Shown one piece after another: positions 1-6,659 of a DNA stretch of 10,145 nt. The DNA comes from Thermaerobacter marianensis (GTDB lineage: Bacteria > Bacillota > Sulfobacillia > DYIH01). Each line of letters starts with the position of its first letter. The stretch's first letter is position 1. The stretch spans positions 1,623-11,767 of the forward strand of contig DYIH01000036.1 in NCBI GenBank assembly GCA_020723785.1. Direction: 5' to 3'. Made by a program: the position numbers and the translations under genes. The notes beneath the pieces are model-generated. The model made no database searches. It was not told where the DNA came from and saw only the letters and a program-made list of their open reading frames with translations.

Positions 1-729
1 CCGCCGACCCTGGAGGCGTTTCTCCAAAGGGTCCGGGCGGCGGGGGGCGGACCGGAGGCGGTCGAAGGCCTCGCACCGCTCGCCGATGACCCGGCGGCGC
101 CCTGGGACCCGGCCCTGGTGGAGCGCCTCTGCGAAGAGCACTACGGCGGAGACGACTGGTGCCCGCAGATGTTCGGCTACGCGCCGGCGTACCGGTCCGG
201 GCCCGGCCTCTTCAACCGCGAGCGGCCCCTGATCGACCCGGACGAACTCGCTTCCTGGCCGGGGCGGGCCGGAATCTACACCGGCCGCGTCTACCGGGAG
301 ACGATCCCGGCCCTGAAGCTGTGCGGCCTGGACCGCTTCCTCGGCGGCCTGATCCCTGACGGGGCGGTGGTGACCGCCTCCGAGGGCTACCGCAAGCCGG
401 ACCCGGGCGGCCTCCTGCAGGCGGCGGGGGCCATGGGGGCGCGGCGTGCCGTCTACTGTGGAGACAACGTCGACGATTGGGTGACAGCCGACAATTACCG
501 CCGGCGCTGGGGAGGGCCGTCCGCGGGAACGCCGCCGGGCGGCGCCGGCCGGGCGGGTGGCGCCCCCGAGTTCATATTTGCCGGCATCCTCGGGGGCGCC
601 CTGGGGCCGCGGGCCGAGGCCGTCTTCCGCGAGAAGGGGGCGGAGATCATCGCCGGTGACGTGAACCAGGTGCTGCGGTTCCTGAGAGACCGCCATGCGG
701 CTCCATCGGCGCACCGGTACCACGTGTGA
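1..729 (+). CDS. HAD-superfamily hydrolase, 5'-truncated by the window edge
   Basis: The frame is open from the first base, so the gene starts upstream; 242 codons are visible. Three of the four HAD (haloacid dehalogenase-like) phosphohydrolase motifs can be read. Motif II is the Thr/Ser after VV in VVTASEGYRKPDP (about codons 123-135), motif III is the Lys of YRKPDP, and motif IV is the acidic GDNVDD (codons 154-159). The nucleophile motif DxD, normally N-terminal, is missing because it lies off the edge. The KPDP plus GDNxDD pattern followed by FIFAGILGG resembles the subfamily IA hypothetical group (TIGR01548-like), whose members sometimes accompany histidine-pathway or aminotransferase-like proteins; this is from memory. 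A Gly/Pro/Ala-rich insertion (about codons 171-185) sits between motif IV and the C-terminal strand. The substrate is unknown. An internal GTG at 118 is not a credible start because it would remove part of the fold. Confidence 0.75.
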   Translation, partial: PPTLEAFLQRVRAAGGGPEAVEGLAPLADDPAAPWDPALVERLCEEHYGGDDWCPQMFGYAPAYRSGPGLFNRERPLIDPDELASWPGRAGIYTGRVYRETIPALKLCGLDRFLGGLIPDGAVVTASEGYRKPDPGGLLQAAGAMGARRAVYCGDNVDDWVTADNYRRRWGGPSAGTPPGGAGRAGGAPEFIFAGILGGALGPRAEAVFREKGAEIIAGDVNQVLRFLRDRHAAPSAHRYHV

Positions 730-757
730 TGTCCTCGCCGAGGCTGGCCTGACCTGG

Positions 758-789
758 CCGCTCCCGTCATATATTCCCCGAGGGAGCGG
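758..789. repeat. 8-bp inverted repeat in the HAD-spmA gap
   Basis: CCGCTCCC (758-765) and GGGAGCGG (782-789) are perfect inverted repeats around a 16-base, partly AT-rich loop containing CATATATT. The pair lies 29 bases after the HAD stop codon and ends 46 bases before the spmA start. It could form an RNA hairpin ending the upstream transcript, but no T-run follows, so it is not a canonical intrinsic terminator. It could equally be a protein-binding site upstream of spmA. Nothing else is evident in the gap 730-835. Confidence 0.4.
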
Positions 790-835
790 TGAATCCGTCC
801 CTGCGATGCGGTAGCGGCGGGGGAGGGCGTCCGGC

Positions 836-1426
836 GTGCTCAACGCCATCTGGGTCGGCCTGATCGTCATCGGGGTGGTGGTGGCCGCGGCACGGGGCCG
901 GATCGACGCCGTGACCCAGGCCTCCATGGATTCGGCCGAACTGGCGGTCAAAACGGTGATCGGCTTCCTCGGGGCCATGGTCTTCTGGCTGGGGCTCGCC
1001 AAGGTGGCCGAGGACGCCGGGCTGGTCCAGGCCCTGGCCCGCTGGATGCGGCCGCTGCTCGGCCGGCTCTTCCCCGGCATCCCCCGCGACCACCCGGCCC
1101 TGGGCGCCATCACCATGAACATCAGCGCCAACCTCCTCGGACTCGGTTCGGCGGCGACCCCGTTCGGTCTGAAGGCCATGCAGCACCTCCAGGACATCAA
1201 CCCGCGGAAGGACACGGCCAGCGACCACATGGTCACCTTCCTCGTGCTGAACACGTCCGGCGCCACCCTCATCCCGGCCTTCATCATCGGACTGCGCGCC
1301 CAGTACGGCTCCGCCAACCCGGCGGAGATCATGGTCACCGTGCTGGCGGCCACGTTCGCTTCCACCGTGGTGGGCCTGACCCTGGACGCCGTGCTTCGCC
1401 GCCGGGGAAAGCGTGGCGCGGCGTGA
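836..1426 (+). CDS. spmA: Spore maturation protein A (SpmA)
   Basis: This is a 196-residue integral membrane protein of the nucleoside-recognition/Gate-domain family, the normal size for SpmA. In Bacillus and Clostridium, SpmA works with SpmB in core dehydration and heat resistance of the developing spore; the transported solute is not established. Visible hydrophobic segments lie at about residues 2-19, 37-55, 135-155 and 164-184. The family signature NISANLLGLGSAATPFG (residues 95-111) is intact, followed by the conserved stretch FLVLNTSGATLIPAF from residue 135. The start is GTG at 836, with GGGAGG (821-826) about 9 bases upstream. The spmB GTG overlaps its stop codon (GTGA), which indicates translational coupling. 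No clear sigma-E-type promoter could be assigned upstream. Confidence 0.93.
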   Translation: MLNAIWVGLIVIGVVVAAARGRIDAVTQASMDSAELAVKTVIGFLGAMVFWLGLAKVAEDAGLVQALARWMRPLLGRLFPGIPRDHPALGAITMNISANLLGLGSAATPFGLKAMQHLQDINPRKDTASDHMVTFLVLNTSGATLIPAFIIGLRAQYGSANPAEIMVTVLAATFASTVVGLTLDAVLRRRGKRGAA

Positions 1427-1959
1427 CATCCTGGGTGGACTACCTGGCCGCCGTCACCATACCCTCCTTCCTGGCCTTCATTCCCCTCTACGGGCTCTGC
1501 AAGCGGGTGGACGTATTCGCCTCCTTCATCGAGGGCGCCACCGAGGGCCTGACCCTGGCCGCCCGCACCATCCCGTACGTCGTCGCCATCTTTGTCGCCA
1601 TCGGCATCTTCCGCGCCTCCGGCGCCCTGGACATCCTGGCGGGCCTGCTCCGTCCCGCCCTGGACCCGCTGGGCCTGCCGGGTGAGATCCTGCCCCTGGC
1701 CATCGTGCGTCCCCTGTCGGGAAGCGGCTCCTTCGCCCTGATGGCCGAGCTCCTGGAACGGTTCGGGCCGGACTCCTACATCGGCCGCCTGGCGTCCACC
1801 ATGCAGGCCAGCACCGACACCACCTTCTACGTCTTGTCCCTCTACTTCGGGTCGGTGGGCATCCTCAGTACCCGCCACGCCGTCCCCGTCGGCCTGACCG
1901 CCGACATCGCCGGGTTCGTGGCCTCCGCCCTGGCGGTGAAGCTTTTCTTCGGGTACTGA
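1423..1959 (+). CDS. spmB: Spore maturation protein B (SpmB)
   Basis: This is a 178-residue membrane protein, the second half of the SpmA/SpmB pair and also a Gate-domain protein. It is presumed to sit in a forespore-surrounding membrane and to contribute to spore core dehydration. The family motif PLSGSGSFALM begins at residue 97 and the second conserved block MQASTDTTFY at residue 127. Hydrophobic segments lie near residues 8-25, 47-65 and at the C-terminus. Translation starts at GTG 1423, four bases inside spmA, so the two are almost certainly made from one mRNA and coupled. The downstream gap (1960-2122) changes sharply to AT-rich DNA with a promoter for the next gene, so the spm operon probably ends here. 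Confidence 0.93.
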   Translation: MTSWVDYLAAVTIPSFLAFIPLYGLCKRVDVFASFIEGATEGLTLAARTIPYVVAIFVAIGIFRASGALDILAGLLRPALDPLGLPGEILPLAIVRPLSGSGSFALMAELLERFGPDSYIGRLASTMQASTDTTFYVLSLYFGSVGILSTRHAVPVGLTADIAGFVASALAVKLFFGY

Positions 1960-1974
1960 GGGCCGCTGTTCGCA

Positions 1975-1987
1975 CCCCCGGTGGGGG
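1975..1987 (+). terminator. Short G/C hairpin after spmB (weak terminator candidate)
   Basis: CCCCC (1975-1979), loop GGT, GGGGG (1983-1987), 15 bases after the spmB stop. The stem is short with a tight loop and is not followed directly by a T-run; TTTT appears only about 20 bases later. It is listed because it lies between spmB and the separately promoted chemoreceptor gene, where transcription would be expected to end. Confidence in a terminator role is low. Confidence 0.25.
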
Positions 1988-2058
1988 ATGTCGAAAGTGG
2001 CCGCCCCTTTTCGCAACGCGCTCCTTCTTCCAACTAAATTTGGTCAATCATTCTCATT

Positions 2059-2084
2059 TAAAAGTCGGTTGGTATATTCGATAA
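2059..2084 (+). promoter_or_regulatory. Sigma-D/FliA-type promoter for the chemoreceptor gene
   Basis: TAAA (2059-2062), a 15-base spacer, then TCGATAA (2078-2084). This matches the flagellar sigma consensus TAAA-N15-CCGATAA with one mismatch in the -10 element. Transcription would begin near 2091. The element sits in an AT-rich island (about 2030-2115) that stands out in otherwise very GC-rich DNA. A sigma-D promoter in front of a methyl-accepting chemotaxis gene is the expected regulatory pairing in motile Firmicutes, so sequence and context agree. Sigma-A alternatives using TATATT or GATAAT as -10 have no good -35 at the right distance. Confidence 0.7.
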
Positions 2085-2090
2085 TAGTGC

Positions 2091-2138
2091 ACGGAGGAGT
2101 TTATCAAAAGGATGGTGTCGCGATGTCCAGGCGGATAA
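2091..2138 (+). promoter_or_regulatory. Chemoreceptor mRNA leader with strong Shine-Dalgarno and 8-codon mini-ORF
   Basis: The predicted leader holds an excellent ribosome site GGAGGAG (2093-2099). The chemoreceptor ATG at 2123 is 23 bases further on, too far for that site. Within reach (12 bases) is ATG 2112 in another frame, opening an 8-codon ORF (2112-2138, MVSRCPGG then TAA) that overlaps the chemoreceptor start. The chemoreceptor itself has only the weaker AAAAGGA (2106-2112), 10 bases from its ATG. The mini-ORF may tune translation of the receptor by overlap or coupling, or it may be chance; no homologue is known to me. Confidence 0.3.
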
Positions 2139-4264
2139 TGCTCATCGGTTTGGTCTGCGGGTTGATTCCCGCCTTGCTGGCCTTCGCCTTCATCGCCTGG
2201 TCCACCGGGCGGGAACTGCGGGAGACTGCCGGCATGCGTGCCAGGCAGGCGGCCGAGGTCCGGGCGCAGGCCGTGACGCAGGAAGTGCGGAAGATGAAAC
2301 AACTGTTGCTCGCGACGGCCGTCAACCCCGTCTTCCGAGAGTATTTCCAAGCGCCACCCGGCAGCGAAGCACGGGAAAAGCTGAAGAAAGAAGCGGACAA
2401 GGCCTTGCAAAGCTTGAATCGTTCCTTCAGGAACATGGTCGGGGAATCCTGCTTCATTCAGCAGGGGGGGCAGGAGCTGGCGCGGGTCGTCTTCGAGGAT
2501 ATAGCCCCGGCGGAGGACCTGTCGCCGGAGGAAGCCGACGCGCCCTTCTACAAGCCGGCGATGGAGGCGGCGGAAAGACAGGTCATCGTCAACGGACCGT
2601 ACCTGTCGCCGGACGTGGCGGTCCCCGTGCTCGCCTTCGCCACGCCTGTAGTCGTCGATGGCGCCAAGACGGCCCTGGTGCACATGGAGGTCCCCATCGC
2701 CTACTTCGCCCAGCAACTCTCGCTCATCAGCGGCGACCATGGCCTGAAGGCCTACCTTCTGGACGAGCGTGGAAAGGTGCTGGTCGAGGCCGGGCGGCCG
2801 GTTTCCGAGAAGGGTGAATTCCCGGCTTTCAGAATGCCGGAGGGCGGCTGGCTGACCACTCGTGTCCCGCTGAATCCCGATTCGGGTGTGTCGTGGCAGG
2901 TCGTCACGGCCATGCCGGCCCCGGGGACGGCGGATCTCGTCAGGCGGCTCCAGGGTGGCATCGTCGTGAGCCTGCTGGGCATCGGCGTCTGCCTGGTGGC
3001 CGGCTGGGCGCTGGGGCGGCGCATGGCGCGGCCCGCTGTCCGGCTGATGGAGGCTTCGGAGCGCCTGGCGGCGGGGGACCTGACCGTCGAGGAGATCCCG
3101 GTCCAGAGCCGGGACGAACTGGGCCGTCTGGTCCGCTCTTTCAACCGGATGGTCGGCCAACTGAGGGACATGATCGGGCGCATCGAGCGCACCAGCAGCC
3201 GGGTGAGCGAGTGCAGCGTCAGGCTGGCGGCGACGGCCGACCAGACGGCCCGGGCCACGCAGCAGATCTCGACAGCCATTCAGGTGGTGGCCAAGGGAGC
3301 GGCCGAACAGACTCACAGCGCGGAAGAAACCGCGAGGATCATGGACCAACTGCGGCAGGCCATCGAGCAGATCGCCCAGGGCGCCCAGAACCAGGCCGGC
3401 AGCGTGGTGGAGACCACGGAAACGGTCGGCGGTATGGCACAGGCCATCGACCAGGTGCACCGCACGGCCCGGGAGGTGTCCGACGCGGCGGCCCGGGCGC
3501 TGGCGGCGGCGGAGGACGGCGGCGCGGCGGTCGAGCAGGCGGTCGCGGGGATGGCGCGCATCCGCGACACGGCCCTGGAGGCCGCGACCCGGGTCAAGGA
3601 ATTGGGTGAGAAATCACAGCGGATCGGCGAGATCGTCCAGGTGATCGGCGGCATCGCCGACCAGACCAACCTGTTGGCGCTCAACGCCGCCATCGAGGCG
3701 GCCCGGGCCGGCGAGCAGGGCAAGGGCTTCGCCGTGGTGGCGGAGGAGGTGCGCAAGCTGGCGGAACGCTCCGCCCGGGCTACCAAGGACATCTCCGACC
3801 TGATCGGGACCATCCAGGCGGGCCTCGAGGCGGCCGTGGCGGCCATGGACGCGGGCACGCGGGAAGTGGAAGCGGGGACCGCGCTGGCGGCGAGCGCCCG
3901 CCGCGGCTTGGAGGGGATACTGGAAGGCATGCGCGAGGCCGACGCGCGCGTCCGGACCATCTCCGCGGCGGCGGCGGAAGTGGCGGCCAAAGCCGGCAAG
4001 GTGGTCAAAATGGTCGATGACGTGGCCGCCGTCGCGGAAGAGAACACGGCGGCCACGGAGGAGATGGCGGCCTCCAGCGACCACGTCTCCCGGGCCGTGC
4101 GGAGCGTGGCTGCGGTCTCGGAAGAGACGGCGGCTTCGGCTGAAGAGGTGAGCGCGTCCACCGACGAGGTGAACCGTTCGGCTGAGGAGATCAGGGGCAC
4201 GGCGCAGGGATTGGTCGAGATGGCCCGGGAGCTGCAGGCCGTGGTGAGCCGGTTCAAGCTGTAG
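2123..4264 (+). CDS. Methyl-accepting chemotaxis protein (transmembrane chemoreceptor)
   Basis: This is a 713-residue inner-membrane receptor signalling to CheA/CheW. In order: TM1 (about 6-26); an extracytoplasmic sensor of about 250 residues (27-277), whose size and position suggest a double-CACHE-type ligand domain, though I cannot assign the subfamily; TM2 (278-298); HAMP linker (299-352); a long coiled-coil signalling domain. The near-invariant hairpin tip is seen as EIVQVIGGIADQTNLLALN and AAIEAARAGEQGKGFAVVAEE, about residues 503-542. The Glu/Ala-rich methylation helices flank it, and the tail ends VVSRFKL. No CheR-binding NWETF-type pentapeptide is present. ATG 2123 is preferred: GTG 2087 and ATG 1988 in the same frame lie upstream of the predicted sigma-D transcription start and would put extra residues before TM1. 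The ligand is unknown. Confidence 0.92.
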   Translation: MSRRIMLIGLVCGLIPALLAFAFIAWSTGRELRETAGMRARQAAEVRAQAVTQEVRKMKQLLLATAVNPVFREYFQAPPGSEAREKLKKEADKALQSLNRSFRNMVGESCFIQQGGQELARVVFEDIAPAEDLSPEEADAPFYKPAMEAAERQVIVNGPYLSPDVAVPVLAFATPVVVDGAKTALVHMEVPIAYFAQQLSLISGDHGLKAYLLDERGKVLVEAGRPVSEKGEFPAFRMPEGGWLTTRVPLNPDSGVSWQVVTAMPAPGTADLVRRLQGGIVVSLLGIGVCLVAGWALGRRMARPAVRLMEASERLAAGDLTVEEIPVQSRDELGRLVRSFNRMVGQLRDMIGRIERTSSRVSECSVRLAATADQTARATQQISTAIQVVAKGAAEQTHSAEETARIMDQLRQAIEQIAQGAQNQAGSVVETTETVGGMAQAIDQVHRTAREVSDAAARALAAAEDGGAAVEQAVAGMARIRDTALEAATRVKELGEKSQRIGEIVQVIGGIADQTNLLALNAAIEAARAGEQGKGFAVVAEEVRKLAERSARATKDISDLIGTIQAGLEAAVAAMDAGTREVEAGTALAASARRGLEGILEGMREADARVRTISAAAAEVAAKAGKVVKMVDDVAAVAEENTAATEEMAASSDHVSRAVRSVAAVSEETAASAEEVSASTDEVNRSAEEIRGTAQGLVEMARELQAVVSRFKL

Positions 4265-4299
4265 GCCGGGGGCTGGGTGCGGGCGAACCGTCCGGGGCT

Positions 4300-4338
4300 C
4301 CGGGTGGTGCGCTTTAGCGCTATGGCGCGACCACCCGG
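4300..4338 (+). terminator. Strong hairpin after the chemoreceptor gene
   Basis: The left arm CCGGGTGGTGCGC (4300-4312) pairs with GCGC-G-ACCACCCGG (4325-4338), giving 13 base pairs with one bulged G at 4329 and a 12-base loop. The left inner arm and loop also contain GCGCTTTAGCGC, so an alternative small hairpin is possible. It lies 35 bases after the chemoreceptor stop and probably ends or shields that mRNA. It lacks a T-run (TGACATGATAAAAT follows), so it is not a textbook intrinsic terminator. Confidence 0.5.
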
Positions 4339-4343
4339 TGACA

Positions 4344-4352
4344 TGATAAAAT
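4344..4352 (+). promoter_or_regulatory. Possible extended -10 promoter for ridA-rluB
   Basis: TGATAAAAT (4344-4352) reads as TGn followed by TAAAAT, one mismatch from TATAAT, an extended -10 element. No convincing -35 is present, since that position falls inside the preceding hairpin. Transcription would start near 4359 and give a leader of about 72 bases. The leader carries a small hairpin, GGGGA (4381-4385) with TCCCC (4390-4394) around CGAA, then the GAGGAGG ribosome site. Placement between a hairpin and a new gene pair makes a promoter reasonable. Confidence 0.35.
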
Positions 4353-4430
4353 CAAACGCGGCGAAATCCCGGCACGCGGAGGGGACGAATCCCCCTGTCG
4401 TCGTGTTGCCCGCTATGAGGAGGTTACCGC

Positions 4431-4892
4431 ATGACCGCAGAAGCCAAGCTCGCCGCCCTCGGCCTCAGCCTGCCCGAAGCGCCCCGGCCTGTGGCCGCGT
4501 ACGTGCCGTGGGTGCAGTCGGGGAACCTGCTCTTCACTTCCGGGCAGATCGCTCTCAAGGAGGGGCAGGTGGTTTACAGGGGCAAGGTCGGCGTCGCACT
4601 AACCCCCGAGGAGGGTTACGCCGCCGCGCGTCTTTGCGCCCTCAACTGCCTGGCCGTGGCCAAGGCGGCCCTTGGCAGCCTGGACCGCATCCGGCGGGTC
4701 GTGAAGGTGACCGGGTTCGTCAACAGCGCCCCCGGGTTCACCGGCCAGCCCGCCGTCGTCAACGGCGCCTCGGAACTGCTGGTGGAGGTCTTCGGCGAGG
4801 CCGGCCGCCATGCCCGGGCCGCGGTGGGCGCAGCCGAGCTGCCCCTTGACTCGGCCGTCGAGGTGGAAATGGTCTTCGAGGTTGAAGCCTGA
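4431..4892 (+). CDS. RidA/YjgF/YER057c/UK114-family protein
   Basis: At 153 residues this is longer than classic RidA (about 128) and matches the broader YjgF-like subgroup of roughly 150 residues. Classic RidA deaminates reactive enamine/imine intermediates from PLP enzymes such as threonine dehydratase; other branches have different or unknown activities. Recognisable blocks are LLFTSGQIAL (about residues 33-42), the central helix with CALNCLAVAKAALGSLD, VVKVTGFVNSAPGF, and the C-terminal HARAAVGAAELPLDSAVEVE. The Arg at residue 129 aligns with the substrate-carboxylate Arg of RidA (R105 in E. coli). Start ATG 4431 has a near-ideal GAGGAGG (4417-4423) 7 bases upstream. Its stop is 1 base before the rluB TTG, so the two are probably co-transcribed. 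Cytoplasmic; the physiological substrate cannot be inferred. Confidence 0.88.
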   Translation: MTAEAKLAALGLSLPEAPRPVAAYVPWVQSGNLLFTSGQIALKEGQVVYRGKVGVALTPEEGYAAARLCALNCLAVAKAALGSLDRIRRVVKVTGFVNSAPGFTGQPAVVNGASELLVEVFGEAGRHARAAVGAAELPLDSAVEVEMVFEVEA

Positions 4893-4893
4893 C

Positions 4894-5646
4894 TTGGAAG
4901 AACGTCTGCAGAAAATCGTGGCGCGGGCCGGCGTAGCCTCCCGCCGCAGGGCCGAGGATCTGATCCGCCGGGGGCGGGTCACCGTCAACGGCCAAGTCGT
5001 GACCGATCCGGGGGTGAAGGCCGATCCCCGGCGGGACCGCGTCGCCGTCGACGGCCGCCTCCTCCGCTGCGAACCCCTCACCTACATCCTCCTGCACAAG
5101 CCCAAAGGGGTGATTTCCACGGCCCGCGACCCCCGGGGACGGCGCACCGTGTTGGACCTGGTGGCCGGCGCCGGCGTCCGCCTCTACCCCGTGGGGCGCC
5201 TGGACCACGACTCCAGCGGCCTCCTGCTGCTGACCAACGACGGGTTTCTGGCCCACGCGCTCATGCACCCGAGCCACCGGGTGGACAAGGTCTATCACGT
5301 CCGGGTCAAGGGCCGTCCCACCCCCGCCGACCTGGAACGCCTGCGCCGCGGCGTGCGGCTTTCCGACGGCCTCACAGCGCCGGCCAAGGTGCGGGAACTC
5401 AAGCGGGAGGGGGGCGACACCTGGCTGGAGGTGACCATCCACGAGGGGCGCAACCGCCAGGTGCGACGCATGCTGGCCGCCGTCGGGTACGACGTGGCGG
5501 CCCTGATCCGCATCCGGGAGGGCGGCCTGAGCCTCGGGTGCCTGCGGCCAGGCGAGCACCGTTTCCTCACGCCTTCCGAAGTGGCGCGTCTCTACCGAGC
5601 AGCCGGCCTCGAACGCGAGCCGGTCCCACCTCGCGAGTCCCGCTGA
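4894..5646 (+). CDS. rluB: RluB-type 23S rRNA pseudouridine synthase
   Basis: This 250-residue protein of the RsuA/RluB/RluE/RluF family isomerises a specific uridine in the peptidyl-transferase region of 23S rRNA. An N-terminal S4 RNA-binding domain (about residues 1-60) starts with ERLQKIVARAGVASRRRAE. The catalytic domain contains GRLDHDSSGLLLLTNDG with the nucleophilic Asp at residue 104. The late family motif EGRNRQVRRMLAAVGYDV is complete. The start is inferred as TTG 4894, because RluB proteins begin almost directly with ERLQK. GAGG (4878-4881) lies 12 bases upstream inside ridA. TTG 4882 is an alternative adding four residues; the ATG at 4810 would add an unrelated 28-residue leader. 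In B. subtilis rluB sits directly after spmB, which supports this assignment. Confidence 0.93.
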   Translation: MEERLQKIVARAGVASRRRAEDLIRRGRVTVNGQVVTDPGVKADPRRDRVAVDGRLLRCEPLTYILLHKPKGVISTARDPRGRRTVLDLVAGAGVRLYPVGRLDHDSSGLLLLTNDGFLAHALMHPSHRVDKVYHVRVKGRPTPADLERLRRGVRLSDGLTAPAKVRELKREGGDTWLEVTIHEGRNRQVRRMLAAVGYDVAALIRIREGGLSLGCLRPGEHRFLTPSEVARLYRAAGLEREPVPPRESR

Positions 5647-5785
5647 CCTGCGACGAAAACCTCCCTTTACAGTCCACGATATATATCCTGATGCGGCTGG
5701 TAGTGGCCACCCCGCCGGCGTCGTCGATATCGGGATTTCGCAGCGCGCTCATAGGAAAACTACGCGCGAGGGGGTGCCGCTTGCG
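5647..5785 (+). promoter_or_regulatory. fixA upstream region with a cluster of perfect palindromes
   Basis: This gap must hold the control region of fixABCX if the operon has its own promoter. It contains five perfect palindromes in about 72 bases: GATATATATC (5678-5687), GTGGCCAC (5703-5710), CGCCGGCG (5713-5720), CGATATCG (5725-5732) and AGCGCGCT (5742-5749). One or more could be operators. I found no sigma-A promoter with both elements properly spaced, and no NifA-type sigma-54 (-24/-12) site of the kind that drives proteobacterial fix genes. The fixA ribosome site GAGGGGG is at 5768-5774. Confidence 0.3.
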
Positions 5786-6655
5786 GTGAACATCGCCGTC
5801 TGCATCAAGCAGGTTCCGGACACGGCCGAGGTGCGCATAGACCCGAAGACCAATACGATGGTGCGGGAAGGGGTCCCCGCCATCGTCAACCCCGACGACC
5901 TCCACGCCGTCGAGGCCGCCGTCCGGTTGAAGGAGCGGTTCGGGGGCCGCGTCACCATCCTGACCATGGGGCCGCCCCAGGCGGACAAATCCCTGCGCCG
6001 CGCCCTCTCCCTGGGCGCCGACGACGCCGTATTGATAAGCGACAAGGCCTTCGCCGCCGCCGACACCTTCGCCACCACATACGTCCTGGCGCTGGCCGTC
6101 AACAAGTTGCAGGCCGAACGGGGGCCGGTCGACCTGGTCTTCTGCGGCAAGCAGGCCCTGGACGGCGATACCGGCCAGGTCGGCCCGGGCCTGGCCCGGC
6201 GCCTGGGCCTGCCCGTCCTGAGCTACGTCACCGGCATCCGTTCGGTCGACCCGGCCGGGCGGGAGATCGTCGTGGAGCGAAAACTGGACGGCTGGCGCGA
6301 GGTGCTGCAGAGCCGCCTGCCGGCCCTGATCACCGTCGGGAAGGAATTGAACGAGGTCCGCTACGCGTCCCTGCCCGACATGCTCCGGGCCGCCGAATAC
6401 CGGCTGGTCACCTGGACCGCCGCCGACCTGGGGGCGGATCCGAACAGCGTCGGGCTGCGCGGTTCGCCGACCAAGGTGTCCCGCAGCTTCACTCCACCGT
6501 CGCGGCGGGGGGGCGTCCGCCTGATCCCCGGCGGCGACACCGATCCGCGCCGGGCGGCCGCCGCGCTGGCGGACGTTCTCATGGCCCACGGCGTCATCGG
6601 GGGGCGGGGGGAGGATTCCCCGGCGCGGGCCGCGACCACGGTCCGGGTGGGGTGA
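5786..6655 (+). CDS. fixA: FixA, electron-transfer flavoprotein beta subunit (bifurcating type)
   Basis: This 289-residue ETF-beta subunit pairs with FixB. In FixABCX complexes the FixA/FixB dimer takes electrons from NADH at a bifurcating FAD. It sends one electron to FixC/quinone and one at low potential via FixX to ferredoxin or flavodoxin. The N-terminus reads MNIAVCIKQVPDTAEVRIDP, the standard EtfB opening, followed by NPDDLHAVEAAVRLKE. The nucleotide-binding loop LDGDTGQVGPG has D126, D128, T129 and G133. GTG 5786 is chosen because the family starts at MNI and GAGGGGG (5768-5774) is 11 bases upstream. GTG 5774, adding four residues, has no room for a ribosome site. The C-terminal arm, which wraps FixB in this family, is present. 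fixB starts 4 bases after the stop. Confidence 0.93.
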   Translation: MNIAVCIKQVPDTAEVRIDPKTNTMVREGVPAIVNPDDLHAVEAAVRLKERFGGRVTILTMGPPQADKSLRRALSLGADDAVLISDKAFAAADTFATTYVLALAVNKLQAERGPVDLVFCGKQALDGDTGQVGPGLARRLGLPVLSYVTGIRSVDPAGREIVVERKLDGWREVLQSRLPALITVGKELNEVRYASLPDMLRAAEYRLVTWTAADLGADPNSVGLRGSPTKVSRSFTPPSRRGGVRLIPGGDTDPRRAAAALADVLMAHGVIGGRGEDSPARAATTVRVG

Positions 6656-6659
6656 GTCC

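Noticed and set aside
1988..2122. N-terminal 45-codon extension of the chemoreceptor from ATG 1988
   Set aside because: It runs through the AT-rich promoter island and upstream of the predicted transcription start, and would place extra residues before the first membrane segment.
2054..4344. Long - strand open frames opposite the chemoreceptor gene (2054-3460 and 3313-4344)
   Set aside because: Ser/Ala/Arg- or His/Asp-rich translations are mirror images of the coiled-coil codons on the + strand. No motifs or ribosome sites support them.
4277..4849. 190-codon + strand frame overlapping ridA
   Set aside because: The Arg/Gly/Pro-rich sequence is out of frame with the recognisable RidA protein, which has a near-perfect ribosome site.
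5647..5785. NifA/sigma-54-type (-24/-12) promoter upstream of fixA
   Set aside because: No TGGCAC-N5-TTGC-like element was found, despite the link between fix genes and nitrogen fixation in proteobacteria.
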